From the NCBI RefSeq assembly GCF_003311645.1, contig NZ_QEST01000184.1, forward strand, positions 186,001 through 250,000: a DNA stretch of 64,000 nt, read 5' to 3'. The translations under genes and the position numbers were made by a program. The notes under the pieces were generated by a model, which worked only from the letters and a program-made list of their open reading frames with translations, was not told where the DNA came from and did no database searches. This document shows, in pieces, positions 38,800 through 48,533 of this stretch. How positions within the stretch are numbered: the stretch's first letter is position 1; the number at the start of each line of letters is the position of its first letter. The stretch is from Streptomyces sp. PT12. GTDB taxonomy: Bacteria; Actinomycetota; Actinomycetes; Streptomycetales; Streptomycetaceae.

Positions 38800-40668
38800 A
38801 TGCCTACCCGCCACGACATCCGCAATGTCGCCATCGTCGCCCATGTCGACCACGGCAAGACGACCCTGGTCGACGCCATGCTCAAGCAGGCGGGCGCCTT
38901 CGCGGCCCACCAGCACGTGGACGACCGGGTGATGGACACCGGCGACCTGGAGCGCGAGAAGGGCATCACCATCCTCGCGAAGAACACCGCCGTGCGGTAC
39001 CACCCCAAGGGCGCCGCCTCGCCCGTGGTCATCAACATCATCGACACCCCTGGCCACGCCGACTTCGGCGGTGAGGTCGAGCGCGGCCTGTCCATGGTGG
39101 ACGCGGTGGTGCTCCTGGTGGACGCATCGGAAGGGCCCCTGCCCCAGACGCGTTTCGTGCTGCGCAAGGCCCTCCAGGCCCGGCTGCCCGTCATCCTGTG
39201 CGTCAACAAGACCGACCGCTCCGACGCCCGCATCTCCGCCGTCCTCGACGAGACCTACGACCTCTTCCTCGACCTGGACGCGGACGAGGAGCAGATCGAG
39301 TTCCCCATCGTCTACGCGTGTGCGCGTGACGGCATCGCCTCGCTGACCCAGCCCGCCGACGGCACGGTCCCCGACGACAGCGACAGCCTTGAGCCGTTCT
39401 TCACCACGCTCCTGGAAACGGTCCCCGCGCCCGTCTACGACGAGGACGCCCCGCTCCAGGCCCATGTCACCAACCTCGACGCCGACAACTTCCTTGGCCG
39501 GATCGCGCTGTGCCGCATCCGCCAGGGCAGCCTCCGCAAGGGCCAGACGGTCGCGTGGCTGCGGCGCGACGGCTCGGCGCAGAACGTCCGGATCACCGAG
39601 CTGCTGATGACCGAGGCGCTCACCCGCAAGCCCGCCGAGGTGGCGGGGCCAGGCGACATCTGCGCGGTGGCCGGGATCCCGGACATCATGATCGGCGAGA
39701 CCCTGGCCGACCCCGAGAGCCCGGTGGCGCTCCCGCTGATCACCGTGGACGAGCCCGCCATCTCCATGACCATCGGCACCAACACCTCGCCGCTGGTGGG
39801 CCGCGGCGGCAAGAGCCACAAGGTCACCGCCCGCCTGGTCAAGGACCGCCTCGACCGCGAGCTCGTGGGCAACGTCTCGCTGCGCGTCCTGCCGACCGAG
39901 CGCCCCGACGCGTGGGAGGTGCAGGGCCGGGGCGAGCTGGCGCTCGCCATCCTCGTCGAGACGATGCGCAGGGAGGGCTTCGAGCTGACCGTCGGCAAGC
40001 CCGAGGTGGTCACGCGGATCGTGGACGGCTCGGTGCACGAGCCGGTCGAGCGCATGACGATCGACGCCCCCGAGGAGCACCTGGGCGCGATCACGCAGCT
40101 CATGGCCGGGCGCAAGGGCCGCATGGAGACCATGACCAACCACGGCTCGGGCTGGGTGCGCATGGAGTTCCTGGTGCCGAGCCGCGGACTGATCGGCTTC
40201 CGCACCGAGTTCCTGACCGAGACGCGCGGCACGGGCATCGCGCACAGCATCTTCGAGCGGCACGAGCCGTGGGCGGGCGAGCTGCGGACCCGCAAGAGCG
40301 GCTCGCTCGTCGCCGACCGCGCCGGGGTGGCGACGCCGTATGCCATGCTCAACCTCCAGGAGCGCGGCACGATCTTCGTCGAGCCGGGCACCGAGGTGTA
40401 CGAGGGCATGATCGTCGGCGAGAACTCCCGCTCCGACGACATGGACGTCAACATCACCAAGGAGAAGAAGCTCACCAACATGCGGGCCGCCGCCTCGGAC
40501 GCCACCGAGAACCTGGTGCCCCCGCGCAGGCTCTCGCTCGAGCAGTCGCTGGAGTTCTGTCGCGAGGACGAGTGTGTCGAGGTGACCCCCTCGGAGGTTC
40601 GCATTCGCAAGGTGGCCCTCGACCAGCGGGAGCGGGCGCGCGCCGCGGCCCGAGCGAAGCGCCAGTAA
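38800..40668 (+). CDS. typA: Ribosome-associated GTPase TypA/BipA
   Basis: 622 aa translational GTPase. G1 is AHVDHGKTTLVDAML, the switch region contains LEREKGITILAKN, G3 is DTPGHADFGGEVER and G4 is NKTDRSDARI. It continues through the beta-barrel, EF-G-like and C-terminal domains typical of BipA (RGLIGFRTEFLTETRGTGI, TKEKKLTNMRAAASD). I chose the ATG at 38800 because GGGAGAA precedes it and family proteins begin at this point; a longer frame from 38650 is not conserved. It acts in ribosome assembly and stress adaptation. It lies just upstream of three peptide-permease operons. Confidence 0.97.
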   Translation: MPTRHDIRNVAIVAHVDHGKTTLVDAMLKQAGAFAAHQHVDDRVMDTGDLEREKGITILAKNTAVRYHPKGAASPVVINIIDTPGHADFGGEVERGLSMVDAVVLLVDASEGPLPQTRFVLRKALQARLPVILCVNKTDRSDARISAVLDETYDLFLDLDADEEQIEFPIVYACARDGIASLTQPADGTVPDDSDSLEPFFTTLLETVPAPVYDEDAPLQAHVTNLDADNFLGRIALCRIRQGSLRKGQTVAWLRRDGSAQNVRITELLMTEALTRKPAEVAGPGDICAVAGIPDIMIGETLADPESPVALPLITVDEPAISMTIGTNTSPLVGRGGKSHKVTARLVKDRLDRELVGNVSLRVLPTERPDAWEVQGRGELALAILVETMRREGFELTVGKPEVVTRIVDGSVHEPVERMTIDAPEEHLGAITQLMAGRKGRMETMTNHGSGWVRMEFLVPSRGLIGFRTEFLTETRGTGIAHSIFERHEPWAGELRTRKSGSLVADRAGVATPYAMLNLQERGTIFVEPGTEVYEGMIVGENSRSDDMDVNITKEKKLTNMRAAASDATENLVPPRRLSLEQSLEFCREDECVEVTPSEVRIRKVALDQRERARAAARAKRQ

Positions 40669-40818
40669 CGCCCCGCTGCGCGGCTTCTGTCTGGTTCGCA
40701 CCTTTCGGCCCGGTCTTGTCAAGGGTCCTTTCGGCCGTTAGTTCGAGGTGCCGTTCGATATGCGGACCAAGGTGCTTGAGATACGTCACATCAGTCCGGA
40801 TACCGGAGAGTGTTCATC

Positions 40819-40832
40819 TGGGACTTGTCCCA
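40819..40832. promoter_or_regulatory. Perfect palindrome, candidate operator
   Basis: TGGGAC-TT-GTCCCA is a perfect 14-bp inverted repeat 168 bp before the binding-protein start. It could be a dimeric regulator site. Confidence 0.5.
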
Positions 40833-40899
40833 TATGTACCTTCTGCTCTCCTCATCTTCATCAAAATGAAATAGCGCATCGGTGGTTCACCGCAGGTTT

Positions 40900-40920
40900 A
40901 TGCCCAATAGTTGTGGGCAT
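40900..40920. promoter_or_regulatory. Inverted repeat, candidate operator
   Basis: ATGCCCA and TGGGCAT (7-bp perfect arms, 7-bp spacer) lie 80 bp before the binding-protein start, in an AT-rich segment likely to contain the promoter. Confidence 0.5.
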
Positions 40921-40999
40921 TGCGAACCGGACGCGGGTAGACCTCCGCGGTCCGGGGTTCCCTGTGCATTCGAAGTGGACTCCCAAGGAGGCAAAGCCC

Positions 41000-42640
41000 A
41001 TGCGTGGTGCTCGCAGCGCCAAGTGGGTCGCCGGGGCGATAGCCGTGGCTCTGGCCGCGTCCGCCTGTGGCGGCGACGATGGCGACGACGGTGGTGACAA
41101 CGACGCAAGCGAAGGCAGCGGCGAGGGCATCGTCAGGATCGACGGCGGCGAACCGCAGAACGCGCTGATCCCGACGAACACGAACGAGCAGTTCGGCGCT
41201 CTGGTGATCCAGAACGTGTTCTCCAAGCTCGTCGACTTCAACGACGACGGCTCGACCTTCACGGTCGCCGCCGAGTCCGTCGAGCCCAACGAGGACAACT
41301 CCGTCTGGACCGTCGCCCTCAAGGACGGCTGGACCTTCCACGACGGCACTCCGGTCACCGCCGAGAGCTACGTCAACGCGTGGAACTGGGCCGCCAACAT
41401 CCAGAACGAGCAGAACAACGCCTTCTGGTTCGCCGACATCGTCGGCTACGAGGACGTGCACCCCGAGGAGGAGGGCGCGGAGCCCACCGCCGAGACGATG
41501 TCCGGCCTCCAGGTGGTCGACGACCTCACCTTCACGATCGAGCTGACGACGCCGGTCTCGTACTACGACTACAAGCTCGGCTACGACGCGTTCACGCCGC
41601 TGCCCGAGTCGTTCTACGAAGACCCCGAGGCGTTCGGCGAGGCCCCGGTCGGCAACGGCCCCTACGAGTTCGTCTCGTGGGAGCACGAGGAGTCCATCGA
41701 GCTGGCCCGCTACGAGGACTACCAGGGCGACAACGCCGCGCAGAACGGCGGCATCCGGATCCAGGCGTACGACAGCCTGGAGACCGCCTACACCGACCTC
41801 CAGTCCGGGAACCTGGACATCATCCGCCAGGTCGCCCCGCGCGACCTGCCGCTCTACCGCCAGGACCTCGGCGAGGACCGCTCGGTCGCCCAGCCGTACA
41901 ACGGCATCCAGACCATCACCCCGGTCTGGTACGAGTGGGACGCCACCGACAACCCCGCCCAGGTGCTCCAGGGCGTCTCGATGGCCATCGACCGGGAGAC
42001 CATCACCCAGACCGTGCTCAACGGCTCCCGCTTCCCGGCCGACAGCTTCCTGCCCCCCGGCGTCTACGGGTACCAGGAGAACGCCGACGGCACCATCACG
42101 GACTTCAACCCCGAAGAGGCGCGGCGGCTGGTCGAGGAGGGCGGCGGCGTTCCCAACGACCGCCTGGTCATCCAGTACAACGCCGACGCCGACCACCAGG
42201 AGTGGGTCGAGGCCGTCTGCAACAGCGTGATCGAGGTCCTGGACATCGAGTGCGTCGGCGACCCGCTGGTCGACTTCGCCACCGACCTGGAGGCCCGTGA
42301 GGCCGGCGAGGTCCAGAGCATGTACCGCGGTGGCTGGTTCGCCGACTACCCGCTCAACGTGAACTTCCTGAAGGAGCTGTACGCCTCCTACGCGCACAGC
42401 AACTACGGTCAGTTCGACTCCCCCGAGGTGGACGCGCTGTTCGCCGAGGGCGACGCGGCCGCCGACCTGGACGCCACCGTGGCCGCCTACCAGGAGGCGG
42501 AGCAGCTGCTCTTCCAGGAGATGCCGAGCATCCCGCTGTGGTTCAACGCCGTCAACGGCGGCTGGGGCCCCAATGTGGACAATGTGGCCTTCAACAGCGC
42601 CGGTCAGCCGATCCTGACCGACGTCACGGTCAGCGAGTAA
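41000..42640 (+). CDS. Oligopeptide ABC transporter binding lipoprotein (system 1)
   Basis: 546 aa. The ATG at 41000 follows AAGGAG. The signal peptide ends in ALAASACGG, where the Cys (about residue 22) would be lipidated, followed by a Gly/Asp-rich linker. The SBP family 5 fold shows GGEPQNALIPTNTNEQFG, LKDGWTFHDGTPVTAESYVNAWNW, PVGNGPYEF, SMAIDRETI and IPLWFN. It captures peptides outside the cell for the permease genes downstream. A 19-bp hairpin separates it from those genes. Confidence 0.93.
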   Translation: MRGARSAKWVAGAIAVALAASACGGDDGDDGGDNDASEGSGEGIVRIDGGEPQNALIPTNTNEQFGALVIQNVFSKLVDFNDDGSTFTVAAESVEPNEDNSVWTVALKDGWTFHDGTPVTAESYVNAWNWAANIQNEQNNAFWFADIVGYEDVHPEEEGAEPTAETMSGLQVVDDLTFTIELTTPVSYYDYKLGYDAFTPLPESFYEDPEAFGEAPVGNGPYEFVSWEHEESIELARYEDYQGDNAAQNGGIRIQAYDSLETAYTDLQSGNLDIIRQVAPRDLPLYRQDLGEDRSVAQPYNGIQTITPVWYEWDATDNPAQVLQGVSMAIDRETITQTVLNGSRFPADSFLPPGVYGYQENADGTITDFNPEEARRLVEEGGGVPNDRLVIQYNADADHQEWVEAVCNSVIEVLDIECVGDPLVDFATDLEAREAGEVQSMYRGGWFADYPLNVNFLKELYASYAHSNYGQFDSPEVDALFAEGDAAADLDATVAAYQEAEQLLFQEMPSIPLWFNAVNGGWGPNVDNVAFNSAGQPILTDVTVSE

Positions 42641-42670
42641 CACGGCTGGCCGCGAGTAAGCAGTGAAAGG

Positions 42671-42715
42671 GGGGCCGACGGGCCGTTCCATCGACCGGAA
42701 CGGCCTGTCGGCCCC
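42671..42715 (+). terminator. Intercistronic stem-loop after binding-protein gene (system 1)
   Basis: Arms 42671-42689 and 42697-42715 pair over 19 bp with one G-T wobble and a 7-base loop. It sits between the binding protein and the permease. Such structures stabilise upstream mRNA or terminate part of the transcripts, giving excess binding protein. Confidence 0.82.
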
Positions 42716-42737
42716 GTCCACATGACATGGAGGAAAA

Positions 42738-43667
42738 ATGGGGCGCTATGTCGCGCGGCGACTGCTCCAGATGATCCCGGTGTTCATCGGCTCCACGTTC
42801 ATCATCTTCATGATGATGTACGCCCTGCCCGGTGACCCGATCAGGGCCCTGTGGGGCGAACGCGCCCCCGACCAGGCCCAGATGGCGGCGATGAGGGAAG
42901 AACTCGGCCTCAACGACCACATCCTGAAGCAGTACTGGGACTACCTCCTCGGGCTGCTCCAGGGCGACTTCGGCACCCAGATCCGCAGCAGACGCGAGGT
43001 CACCGAGGTCATCGGCGACGCGCTCCCCGCCACGCTGCGCCTCACCGTGATGGCCTTCTCGATCATCGTGGTGGTGGGCATCGGCCTCGGCCTGGTCGCC
43101 GGCCTCCGCGCCGGGCGGAAGACCGACACGGCCATCCTCTTCGTCACCCTGCTGCTGATCTCGCTGCCCGTCTTCGTGATCGGCTACCTGTACCAGACCT
43201 ACCCTGGCCAGCAGTGGGGCTGGATCACCCCCGTGGTCCAGGACTCGGAGAACTGGGGGGACCTGCTGCTGCCAGCCCTGGCGCTGGCGTCGCTCTCCCT
43301 CGCCTATGTCGCGCGCCTGACCCGCAGCTCCATCGTCGAGAACCGGCGCGCCGACTACATGCGCACCGCCAAGGCCAAGGGCCTCACGCGGACCCGCGCG
43401 GTGCGGGTGCACCTGCTGCGCAACTCCCTCATCCCGGTGGTCACCTTCCTCGGCGTCAACCTGGGCGAGCTGATGACGGGCGCCATCGTCACCGAGGGCA
43501 TCTTCAACATCCACGGCATCGGGCGGCTGGTCTACAGCGCCCTGAACGAGCGGGAGGGCGCCACCGTCGTCGGCGTCGTCAGCTTTGTGATCGTCGTCTA
43601 TCTCGTCGTGGCCCTCATCGTCGACCTGCTCTACGCGGTCCTGGACCCGAGGATTCGCTATGCCTGA
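42738..43667 (+). CDS. Oligopeptide ABC permease, DppB type (system 1)
   Basis: 309 aa, six TM segments. It opens MGRYVARRLLQMIPVFIGSTFIIFMMMYALPGDP, the classic DppB/OppB start, and the EAA loop is seen in YMRTAKAKGLTRTRAVRVHLLRNSLIPVVTFLG. The ATG follows GGAGGAAAA. It overlaps the next permease gene by 8 bp. Confidence 0.94.
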   Translation: MGRYVARRLLQMIPVFIGSTFIIFMMMYALPGDPIRALWGERAPDQAQMAAMREELGLNDHILKQYWDYLLGLLQGDFGTQIRSRREVTEVIGDALPATLRLTVMAFSIIVVVGIGLGLVAGLRAGRKTDTAILFVTLLLISLPVFVIGYLYQTYPGQQWGWITPVVQDSENWGDLLLPALALASLSLAYVARLTRSSIVENRRADYMRTAKAKGLTRTRAVRVHLLRNSLIPVVTFLGVNLGELMTGAIVTEGIFNIHGIGRLVYSALNEREGATVVGVVSFVIVVYLVVALIVDLLYAVLDPRIRYA

Positions 43668-44610
43668 CGCTCTGGACAAGGAAGCCGTGCCCACCGCCGG
43701 CGCCCCCGCGGCCGTGGCCGTCGTCGAGTCGGGGCCCGCGCCCGGCAGGGCCCGCAGCCTGTGGTCGGACGCCTGGCGCGACCTGCGGCGCAAGCCGACG
43801 TTCGTCATCCCGGCCTTCGTGATCGCGATCCTGCTGGTGATGGCCGCGTTCCCCGGCTGGTTCACCTCGGTGAGCCCGCGCGAGGCCGACCTCGCCAACA
43901 ACTTCCTGCGCGAGCCCGAGCTGACCCACTTCTTCTCGCCCGAGTGGCTGGGCTACAACCAGCAGGGGCAGAGCATCTACGCGCGGATGATCTACGGCAC
44001 CCGCGCCTCGATCGTCATCGGCATCTCGGTCACCGCCCTCGTCCTGGTCTTCGGCAGCCTGGTGGGCATGCTCGCCGGGTACTTCGGCGGCTGGATCGAC
44101 GCGCTGCTCTCCCGGGTCATCGACATCTTCCTCGGCATCCCGTTCCTGCTGGGCGCCATGGTGGTGCTGGTCTCGTTCGACACCAGGACCGAGTTGACGG
44201 TGATCCTGGCGCTGGCGTTCCTCGGCTGGACGACCATCGCGAGGGTCATGCGCGGCTCGGTGATCTCCATCAAGCAGTCCGACTACGTGGTCGCCGCCCG
44301 CTCGCTCGGCGCGGGCACCTGGCGCATCCTGCTGCGCCACGTGCTGCCCAACGCCGCGGCCCCGGTGATCGTCGTGGCCATGATCGCCCTGGGCGGGTAC
44401 ATCACCGCCGAGGCCGTGCTGTCGTTCCTCGGCATCGGCCTCACCGAGCCCGCGATCTCGTGGGGCGGCGACATCAACAGGGCGGGCGGCCAGATCCGCA
44501 CCGCGTCGTTCCTGCTGCTCTACCCGTCGCTGCTGCTCGGCATCACCATCCTGTCCTTCCTGATGCTGGGTGACGCCGTGCGTGACGCCCTCGACCCCAA
44601 GCTGCGCTGA
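43660..44610 (+). CDS. Oligopeptide ABC permease, DppC type (system 1)
   Basis: 316 aa with a cytoplasmic N-terminal tail (SLWSDAWRDLRRKPTFVIP) then six TM segments. The EAA motif lies in YVVAARSLGAGTWRILLRHVLPNAAAPVIV and the C-terminus is MLGDAVRDALDPKLR. It pairs with the DppB-type subunit to form the channel. Confidence 0.94.
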   Translation: MPDALDKEAVPTAGAPAAVAVVESGPAPGRARSLWSDAWRDLRRKPTFVIPAFVIAILLVMAAFPGWFTSVSPREADLANNFLREPELTHFFSPEWLGYNQQGQSIYARMIYGTRASIVIGISVTALVLVFGSLVGMLAGYFGGWIDALLSRVIDIFLGIPFLLGAMVVLVSFDTRTELTVILALAFLGWTTIARVMRGSVISIKQSDYVVAARSLGAGTWRILLRHVLPNAAAPVIVVAMIALGGYITAEAVLSFLGIGLTEPAISWGGDINRAGGQIRTASFLLLYPSLLLGITILSFLMLGDAVRDALDPKLR

Positions 44611-44621
44611 GGGAGACGCAC

Positions 44622-45656
44622 GTGTCGATCGAAATGACCAAGGCGGAGACCCCCGGCGTTCCGCTGCTCGAAGTCCGGGACCTGCACGTCGAGTTCAGCA
44701 CGAGGGAGGGCGCGGCCAAGGCCGTCAACGGCGTCAGCTACTCCGTGGACGCCGGCGAGACCCTTGCCGTGCTCGGTGAGTCGGGCTCGGGCAAGTCCGT
44801 GACCGCCCAGACCATCATGGGCATCCTCGACACCCCGCCTGGGCGTGTCACCGGCGGCCAGATCCTCTTCCGCGGCGAGGACCTGCTGACCCTCCCCGAG
44901 GAGGCCAGGCGCCGGGTCCGCGGCGACAAGATAGCGATGATCTTCCAGGACGCGCTGTCCGCCCTGAACCCGGTGCTCACCGTCGGGAGCCAGCTGGGTG
45001 AGATGTTCCGCGTCCACCGCGGCTTCTCCCGCAAGGCCGCCAAGGCCAAGGCCGTCGAGCTGATGGAACGGGTCCGCATCCCGGCCGCCAAGGAGCGGGT
45101 GAACGACTACCCGCACCAGTTCTCCGGCGGCATGCGCCAGCGCATCATGATCGCCATGGCGCTGGCCCTCGAGCCCGACGTGATCATCGCCGACGAGCCG
45201 ACCACCGCGCTCGACGTGACGGTCCAGGCGCAGGTGATGGACCTGCTGGCCGAGCTCCAGCGCGACTTCCACATGGGCCTGATCCTGATCACCCACGACC
45301 TCGGCGTGGTCGCCGACGTCGCGGACAAGATCGCGGTGATGTACGCGGGGCGCATCGTCGAGAACGCCCCCGTGCACGAGCTGTACAAGCGGCCCGCGCA
45401 CCCCTACACCAAGGGCCTGCTGGAGTCGATCCCGCGCCTGGACCACAAGGGCAAGGAGCTCTACGCGATCAAGGGGCTGCCGCCCAGCCTGACGGCCATC
45501 CCCAGCGGCTGCGCGTTCAACCCCCGGTGCGCCATGGCGCAGGACATCTGCCGCACCGAGGTGCCGCCGCAGGTGGATGTCACCGAGCGGGACGGCAGCC
45601 CGCTGGGCGGCCGGAGCAGCGCGTGCCACTTCTGGAAGGAGACGATCCATGGCTGA
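44622..45656 (+). CDS. Oligopeptide ABC ATPase, DppD type (system 1)
   Basis: 344 aa. Walker A is [12 protein letters not shown], signature [15 protein letters not shown], Walker [12 protein letters not shown] and switch His ITHDLG. The C-terminal oligopeptide-transporter extension has four cysteines ([17 protein letters not shown] and SACHF); in a mycobacterial Dpp homologue such cysteines bind a [4Fe-4S] cluster. It energises import together with the DppF-type partner, whose gene overlaps it by 8 bp. Confidence 0.95.
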   Translation: MSIEMTKAETPGVPLLEVRDLHVEFSTREGAAKAVNGVSYSVDAGETLAVLGESGSGKSVTAQTIMGILDTPPGRVTGGQILFRGEDLLTLPEEARRRVRGDKIAMIFQDALSALNPVLTVGSQLGEMFRVHRGFSRKAAKAKAVELMERVRIPAAKERVNDYPHQFSGGMRQRIMIAMALALEPDVIIADEPTTALDVTVQAQVMDLLAELQRDFHMGLILITHDLGVVADVADKIAVMYAGRIVENAPVHELYKRPAHPYTKGLLESIPRLDHKGKELYAIKGLPPSLTAIPSGCAFNPRCAMAQDICRTEVPPQVDVTERDGSPLGGRSSACHFWKETIHG

Positions 45657-46683
45657 CCGGGGCGAGCCCATCCTCAGGGTGCGCAATCTCGTCAAGCACT
45701 TCCCGCTCACCCGAGGCATCCTCTTCAAGTCGCAGATCGGCGCCGTGCGGGCCGTGGACGACGTCTCGTTCGACCTGTACGAGGGCGAGACGCTCGGCAT
45801 CGTGGGCGAGTCGGGCTGCGGCAAGTCCACGGTGGCCAAGCTCCTGATGAACCTGGAGCAGCCCACGTCGGGCGAGATCTTCTACAAGGGCGAGGACATC
45901 TCCAAGCTCTCGCGCCGGGCGCTCAAGGCGGTCCGCAGGAACATCCAGATGGTCTTCCAGGACCCCTACACCTCGCTCAACCCCCGCATGACGGTCGGCG
46001 ACATCATCGGGGAGCCGTTCGCGATCCACCCCGACGCGGCGCCCAAGGGCAGCAGGGACAAGCGGGTGCGCGAGCTGCTCGACCTGGTCGGGCTCAACCC
46101 CGAGTACATCAACCGCTACCCGCACCAGTTCTCGGGCGGCCAGCGGCAGCGCATCGGGATCGCCAGGGGGCTGGCGCTCAACCCCGAGATCATCGTGTGC
46201 GACGAGCCGGTCTCCGCGCTCGACGTGTCGGTGCAGGCGCAGGTCATCAACCTGATGGAGCGGCTGCAGAACGAGCTGAACCTCGCCTATGTCTTCATCG
46301 CGCACGACCTGTCGATCGTGCGGCACATCTCCGACCGGGTCGGCGTGATGTACCTGGGCAAGCTGGCCGAGGTCGGCACCGACGCCCAGATCTACGACCA
46401 CCCCACCCACCCCTACACCCAGGCGCTGCTCTCCGCGGTCCCGCAGCCCGACCCCGAGGGCAGGGACACCAGGGAGCGGATCATCCTCGCGGGCGACGTG
46501 CCGTCCCCCGCGAACCCGCCGTCCGGCTGCCGATTCCGCACCCGCTGCTGGAAGGCGCAGGACATCTGCGCCGAGGAGGTGCCGCTGCTCGCCGTGCCCG
46601 AGCGGTACAAGGACAGCGACACCGGGGCGAAGCACGAGTCGGCCTGCCACTTCGCCGAGGACAAGGACATCGTCCACGCCTGA
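45649..46683 (+). CDS. Oligopeptide ABC ATPase, DppF type (system 1)
   Basis: 344 aa; the ATG at 45649 lies inside the preceding gene. Walker [16 protein letters not shown]-loop [18 protein letters not shown], signature [15 protein letters not shown] and Walker [13 protein letters not shown] are present, followed by the cysteine-containing C-terminal region [21 protein letters not shown] strong terminator hairpin follows, closing operon 1. Confidence 0.95.
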   Translation: MADRGEPILRVRNLVKHFPLTRGILFKSQIGAVRAVDDVSFDLYEGETLGIVGESGCGKSTVAKLLMNLEQPTSGEIFYKGEDISKLSRRALKAVRRNIQMVFQDPYTSLNPRMTVGDIIGEPFAIHPDAAPKGSRDKRVRELLDLVGLNPEYINRYPHQFSGGQRQRIGIARGLALNPEIIVCDEPVSALDVSVQAQVINLMERLQNELNLAYVFIAHDLSIVRHISDRVGVMYLGKLAEVGTDAQIYDHPTHPYTQALLSAVPQPDPEGRDTRERIILAGDVPSPANPPSGCRFRTRCWKAQDICAEEVPLLAVPERYKDSDTGAKHESACHFAEDKDIVHA

Positions 46684-46739
46684 ACGCGCGCCTGAACGCG
46701 TGCCCGAACGCCGGGGGGCGCGCGTGCCGCGGCGGGGAG

Positions 46740-46770
46740 AGCCCGGCCGGACCACTGGTCCGGCCGGGCT
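46740..46770 (+). terminator. Terminator of oligopeptide operon 1
   Basis: A 31-nt palindrome with 15-bp arms around a single central base, 57 bp after the DppF stop, followed by a G run and TTTT at 46786. It separates operon 1 from operon 2. Confidence 0.88.
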
Positions 46771-46892
46771 CCGGCATTCGGGGGGTTTTCGGGCACGAGT
46801 GGCCCGGGCTCGGGAGGGGCGCCGCCGCCCATAGGGGATATAAGCGGTTTTATTGCCTCCGAGCACGGCTCTCCAATCCCGAGGAGGCACCC

Positions 46893-48527
46893 ATGCGCCC
46901 ACGTGCCCGCCTGTGCGGCGTCATCGCAGGCACGGCGGTCCTCGCCCTGGCGGCCGCGGCCTGCGGCGGGGGCGACGGCGGGAGCGGCGGGGGCGACGGC
47001 GTGGTCCGTGCGTCGTGGGGCGACCCCCAGCACCCGCTCGAGCCGGCGAACACCAACGAGGTCCAGGGCGGCAAGGTCCTCGACATGATCTTCAGGGGCC
47101 TCAAGCGGTACGACCCCGAGACCGGCGAGGCCAAGGACGCGATGGCCGAGTCCATCGAGACCGACGACCAGCGCCACTTCACGGTCACCATCGAGGACGG
47201 CTGGACGTTCTCCGACGGCACGCCCGTCACGGCCGAGTCCTATGTGGACGCCTGGAACTACGGCGCTCATGTGGACAACGCCCAAGTGGCCAGCTATTTC
47301 TTCCAGTTCATCGAGGGCTATGACGAGGTCCACCCCACGGAGGAGGGGGAGCGGGCCACCGCCGACACCCTCAGCGGCCTTCGCGTCAAGGACGACCACA
47401 CCTTCGAGGTCACCCTCAGCGAGCCGTTCTCCCTGTGGCCCGAGACCCTGGGCTACGCCGCCTACGCGCCCCTGCCACGGGCGTTCTTCGACGACCACGA
47501 GGGCTGGCTGGCCAAGCCCGTGGGCAACGGGCCCTACAAGATCGACTCCTACCGGCAGAGCCAGGGCATGACGCTCTCCCGCTACGAGGACTACGCGGGC
47601 CCCGACCGCCCCCGCAACAACGGCGTCGAGCTGCGCGTCTACACCGACAACAACACCGCCTACACCGACCTCCAGGCGGGCAACCTCGATGTCATCGACG
47701 ACGTCCCCGCCGGTCAGCTCGCCAACGTCGAGAACGACCTGGGCGACCGCTACATCAACGAGCCGGCCGGGATCATCCAGACGCTCTCCTTCCCCCTCTA
47801 CGACAGCGGCTGGCGCGGCGAGGACGGGCGCAAGCTGCGCCAGGGGCTCTCGATGGCGATCGACCGGGAGCAGATCACCTCCCGGATCTTCCACGACACC
47901 CGCACCCCGGCCGGCGACTTCACCTCCCCGGTGCTCGGCGACAACGGGGGCTTCGACCGGGGCCTGTGCGGCGACGTCTGCTCCTACGACCCCAGGCGCG
48001 CCAAGGAGCTCGTCGAGGAGGCGGGCGGCCTGCCAGGCGGCTCGGTGACGATCACCTCCAACGTCGACACCGGCTCCCACCGCCAGTGGATGGACGCGGT
48101 GTGCAACAGCGTCAACAACGCCCTCGACCAGCGCGACGCCTGCACCGTCAACCCCGTCCCCACGTTCGCCGACTTCCGCAACCGCGTCACGGGCCACGAG
48201 ATGAACGGGATGTTCCGCACCGGGTGGCAGATGGACTACCCGCTCATCCAGAACTTCCTCCAGCCGCTCTACTACACCGACGCCTCGTCCAACGACTCCG
48301 GCTACAGCAGCGGTGAGTTCGACGACCTGATCGACCGGGCCAACGCGCAGGGCGACGAGGGCGAGGCGATCGACACGTTCAAGGAGGCCGAGCGTGTCCT
48401 GGTGCACGACATGCCCGCCATCCCCCTCTGGTACCAGAACGGCACCGCGGGGTTCTCCGAACGGGTCAGCGACGTCCGGCTCAATCCCTTCTCGGTGCCG
48501 GTCTTCACCGACATCAAGGTGAGCTGA
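46893..48527 (+). CDS. Oligopeptide ABC transporter binding lipoprotein (system 2)
   Basis: 544 aa. The ATG follows GAGGAGG. The signal peptide has lipid-modified Cys in ALAAAACGGG, then the SBP family 5 fold: ASWGDPQHPLEPANTNEVQGGKVLDMIFRGL, IEDGWTFSDGTPVTAESYVDAWNYGA, PVGNGPYKI, SMAIDREQI and IPLWYQ. It is clearly related to the system 1 binding protein, but the core differs at many positions, so a different peptide range is likely. An AT-rich leader with TATAAG at 46839 may contain the promoter. Unlike the other two systems, no hairpin separates it from the permease gene 6 bp downstream. Confidence 0.93.
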   Translation: MRPRARLCGVIAGTAVLALAAAACGGGDGGSGGGDGVVRASWGDPQHPLEPANTNEVQGGKVLDMIFRGLKRYDPETGEAKDAMAESIETDDQRHFTVTIEDGWTFSDGTPVTAESYVDAWNYGAHVDNAQVASYFFQFIEGYDEVHPTEEGERATADTLSGLRVKDDHTFEVTLSEPFSLWPETLGYAAYAPLPRAFFDDHEGWLAKPVGNGPYKIDSYRQSQGMTLSRYEDYAGPDRPRNNGVELRVYTDNNTAYTDLQAGNLDVIDDVPAGQLANVENDLGDRYINEPAGIIQTLSFPLYDSGWRGEDGRKLRQGLSMAIDREQITSRIFHDTRTPAGDFTSPVLGDNGGFDRGLCGDVCSYDPRRAKELVEEAGGLPGGSVTITSNVDTGSHRQWMDAVCNSVNNALDQRDACTVNPVPTFADFRNRVTGHEMNGMFRTGWQMDYPLIQNFLQPLYYTDASSNDSGYSSGEFDDLIDRANAQGDEGEAIDTFKEAERVLVHDMPAIPLWYQNGTAGFSERVSDVRLNPFSVPVFTDIKVS

Positions 48528-48533
48528 CGCGAC

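Larger units (their letters stand above)
40669..40999 (+). promoter_or_regulatory. Regulatory gap before oligopeptide operon 1
   Basis: 331 bp without a gene. It holds two clear palindromes (40819-40832 and 40900-40920) and an AT-richer stretch between them. AAGGAG at 40985 serves the following ATG. No confident -35/-10 pair is visible. Confidence 0.5.
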
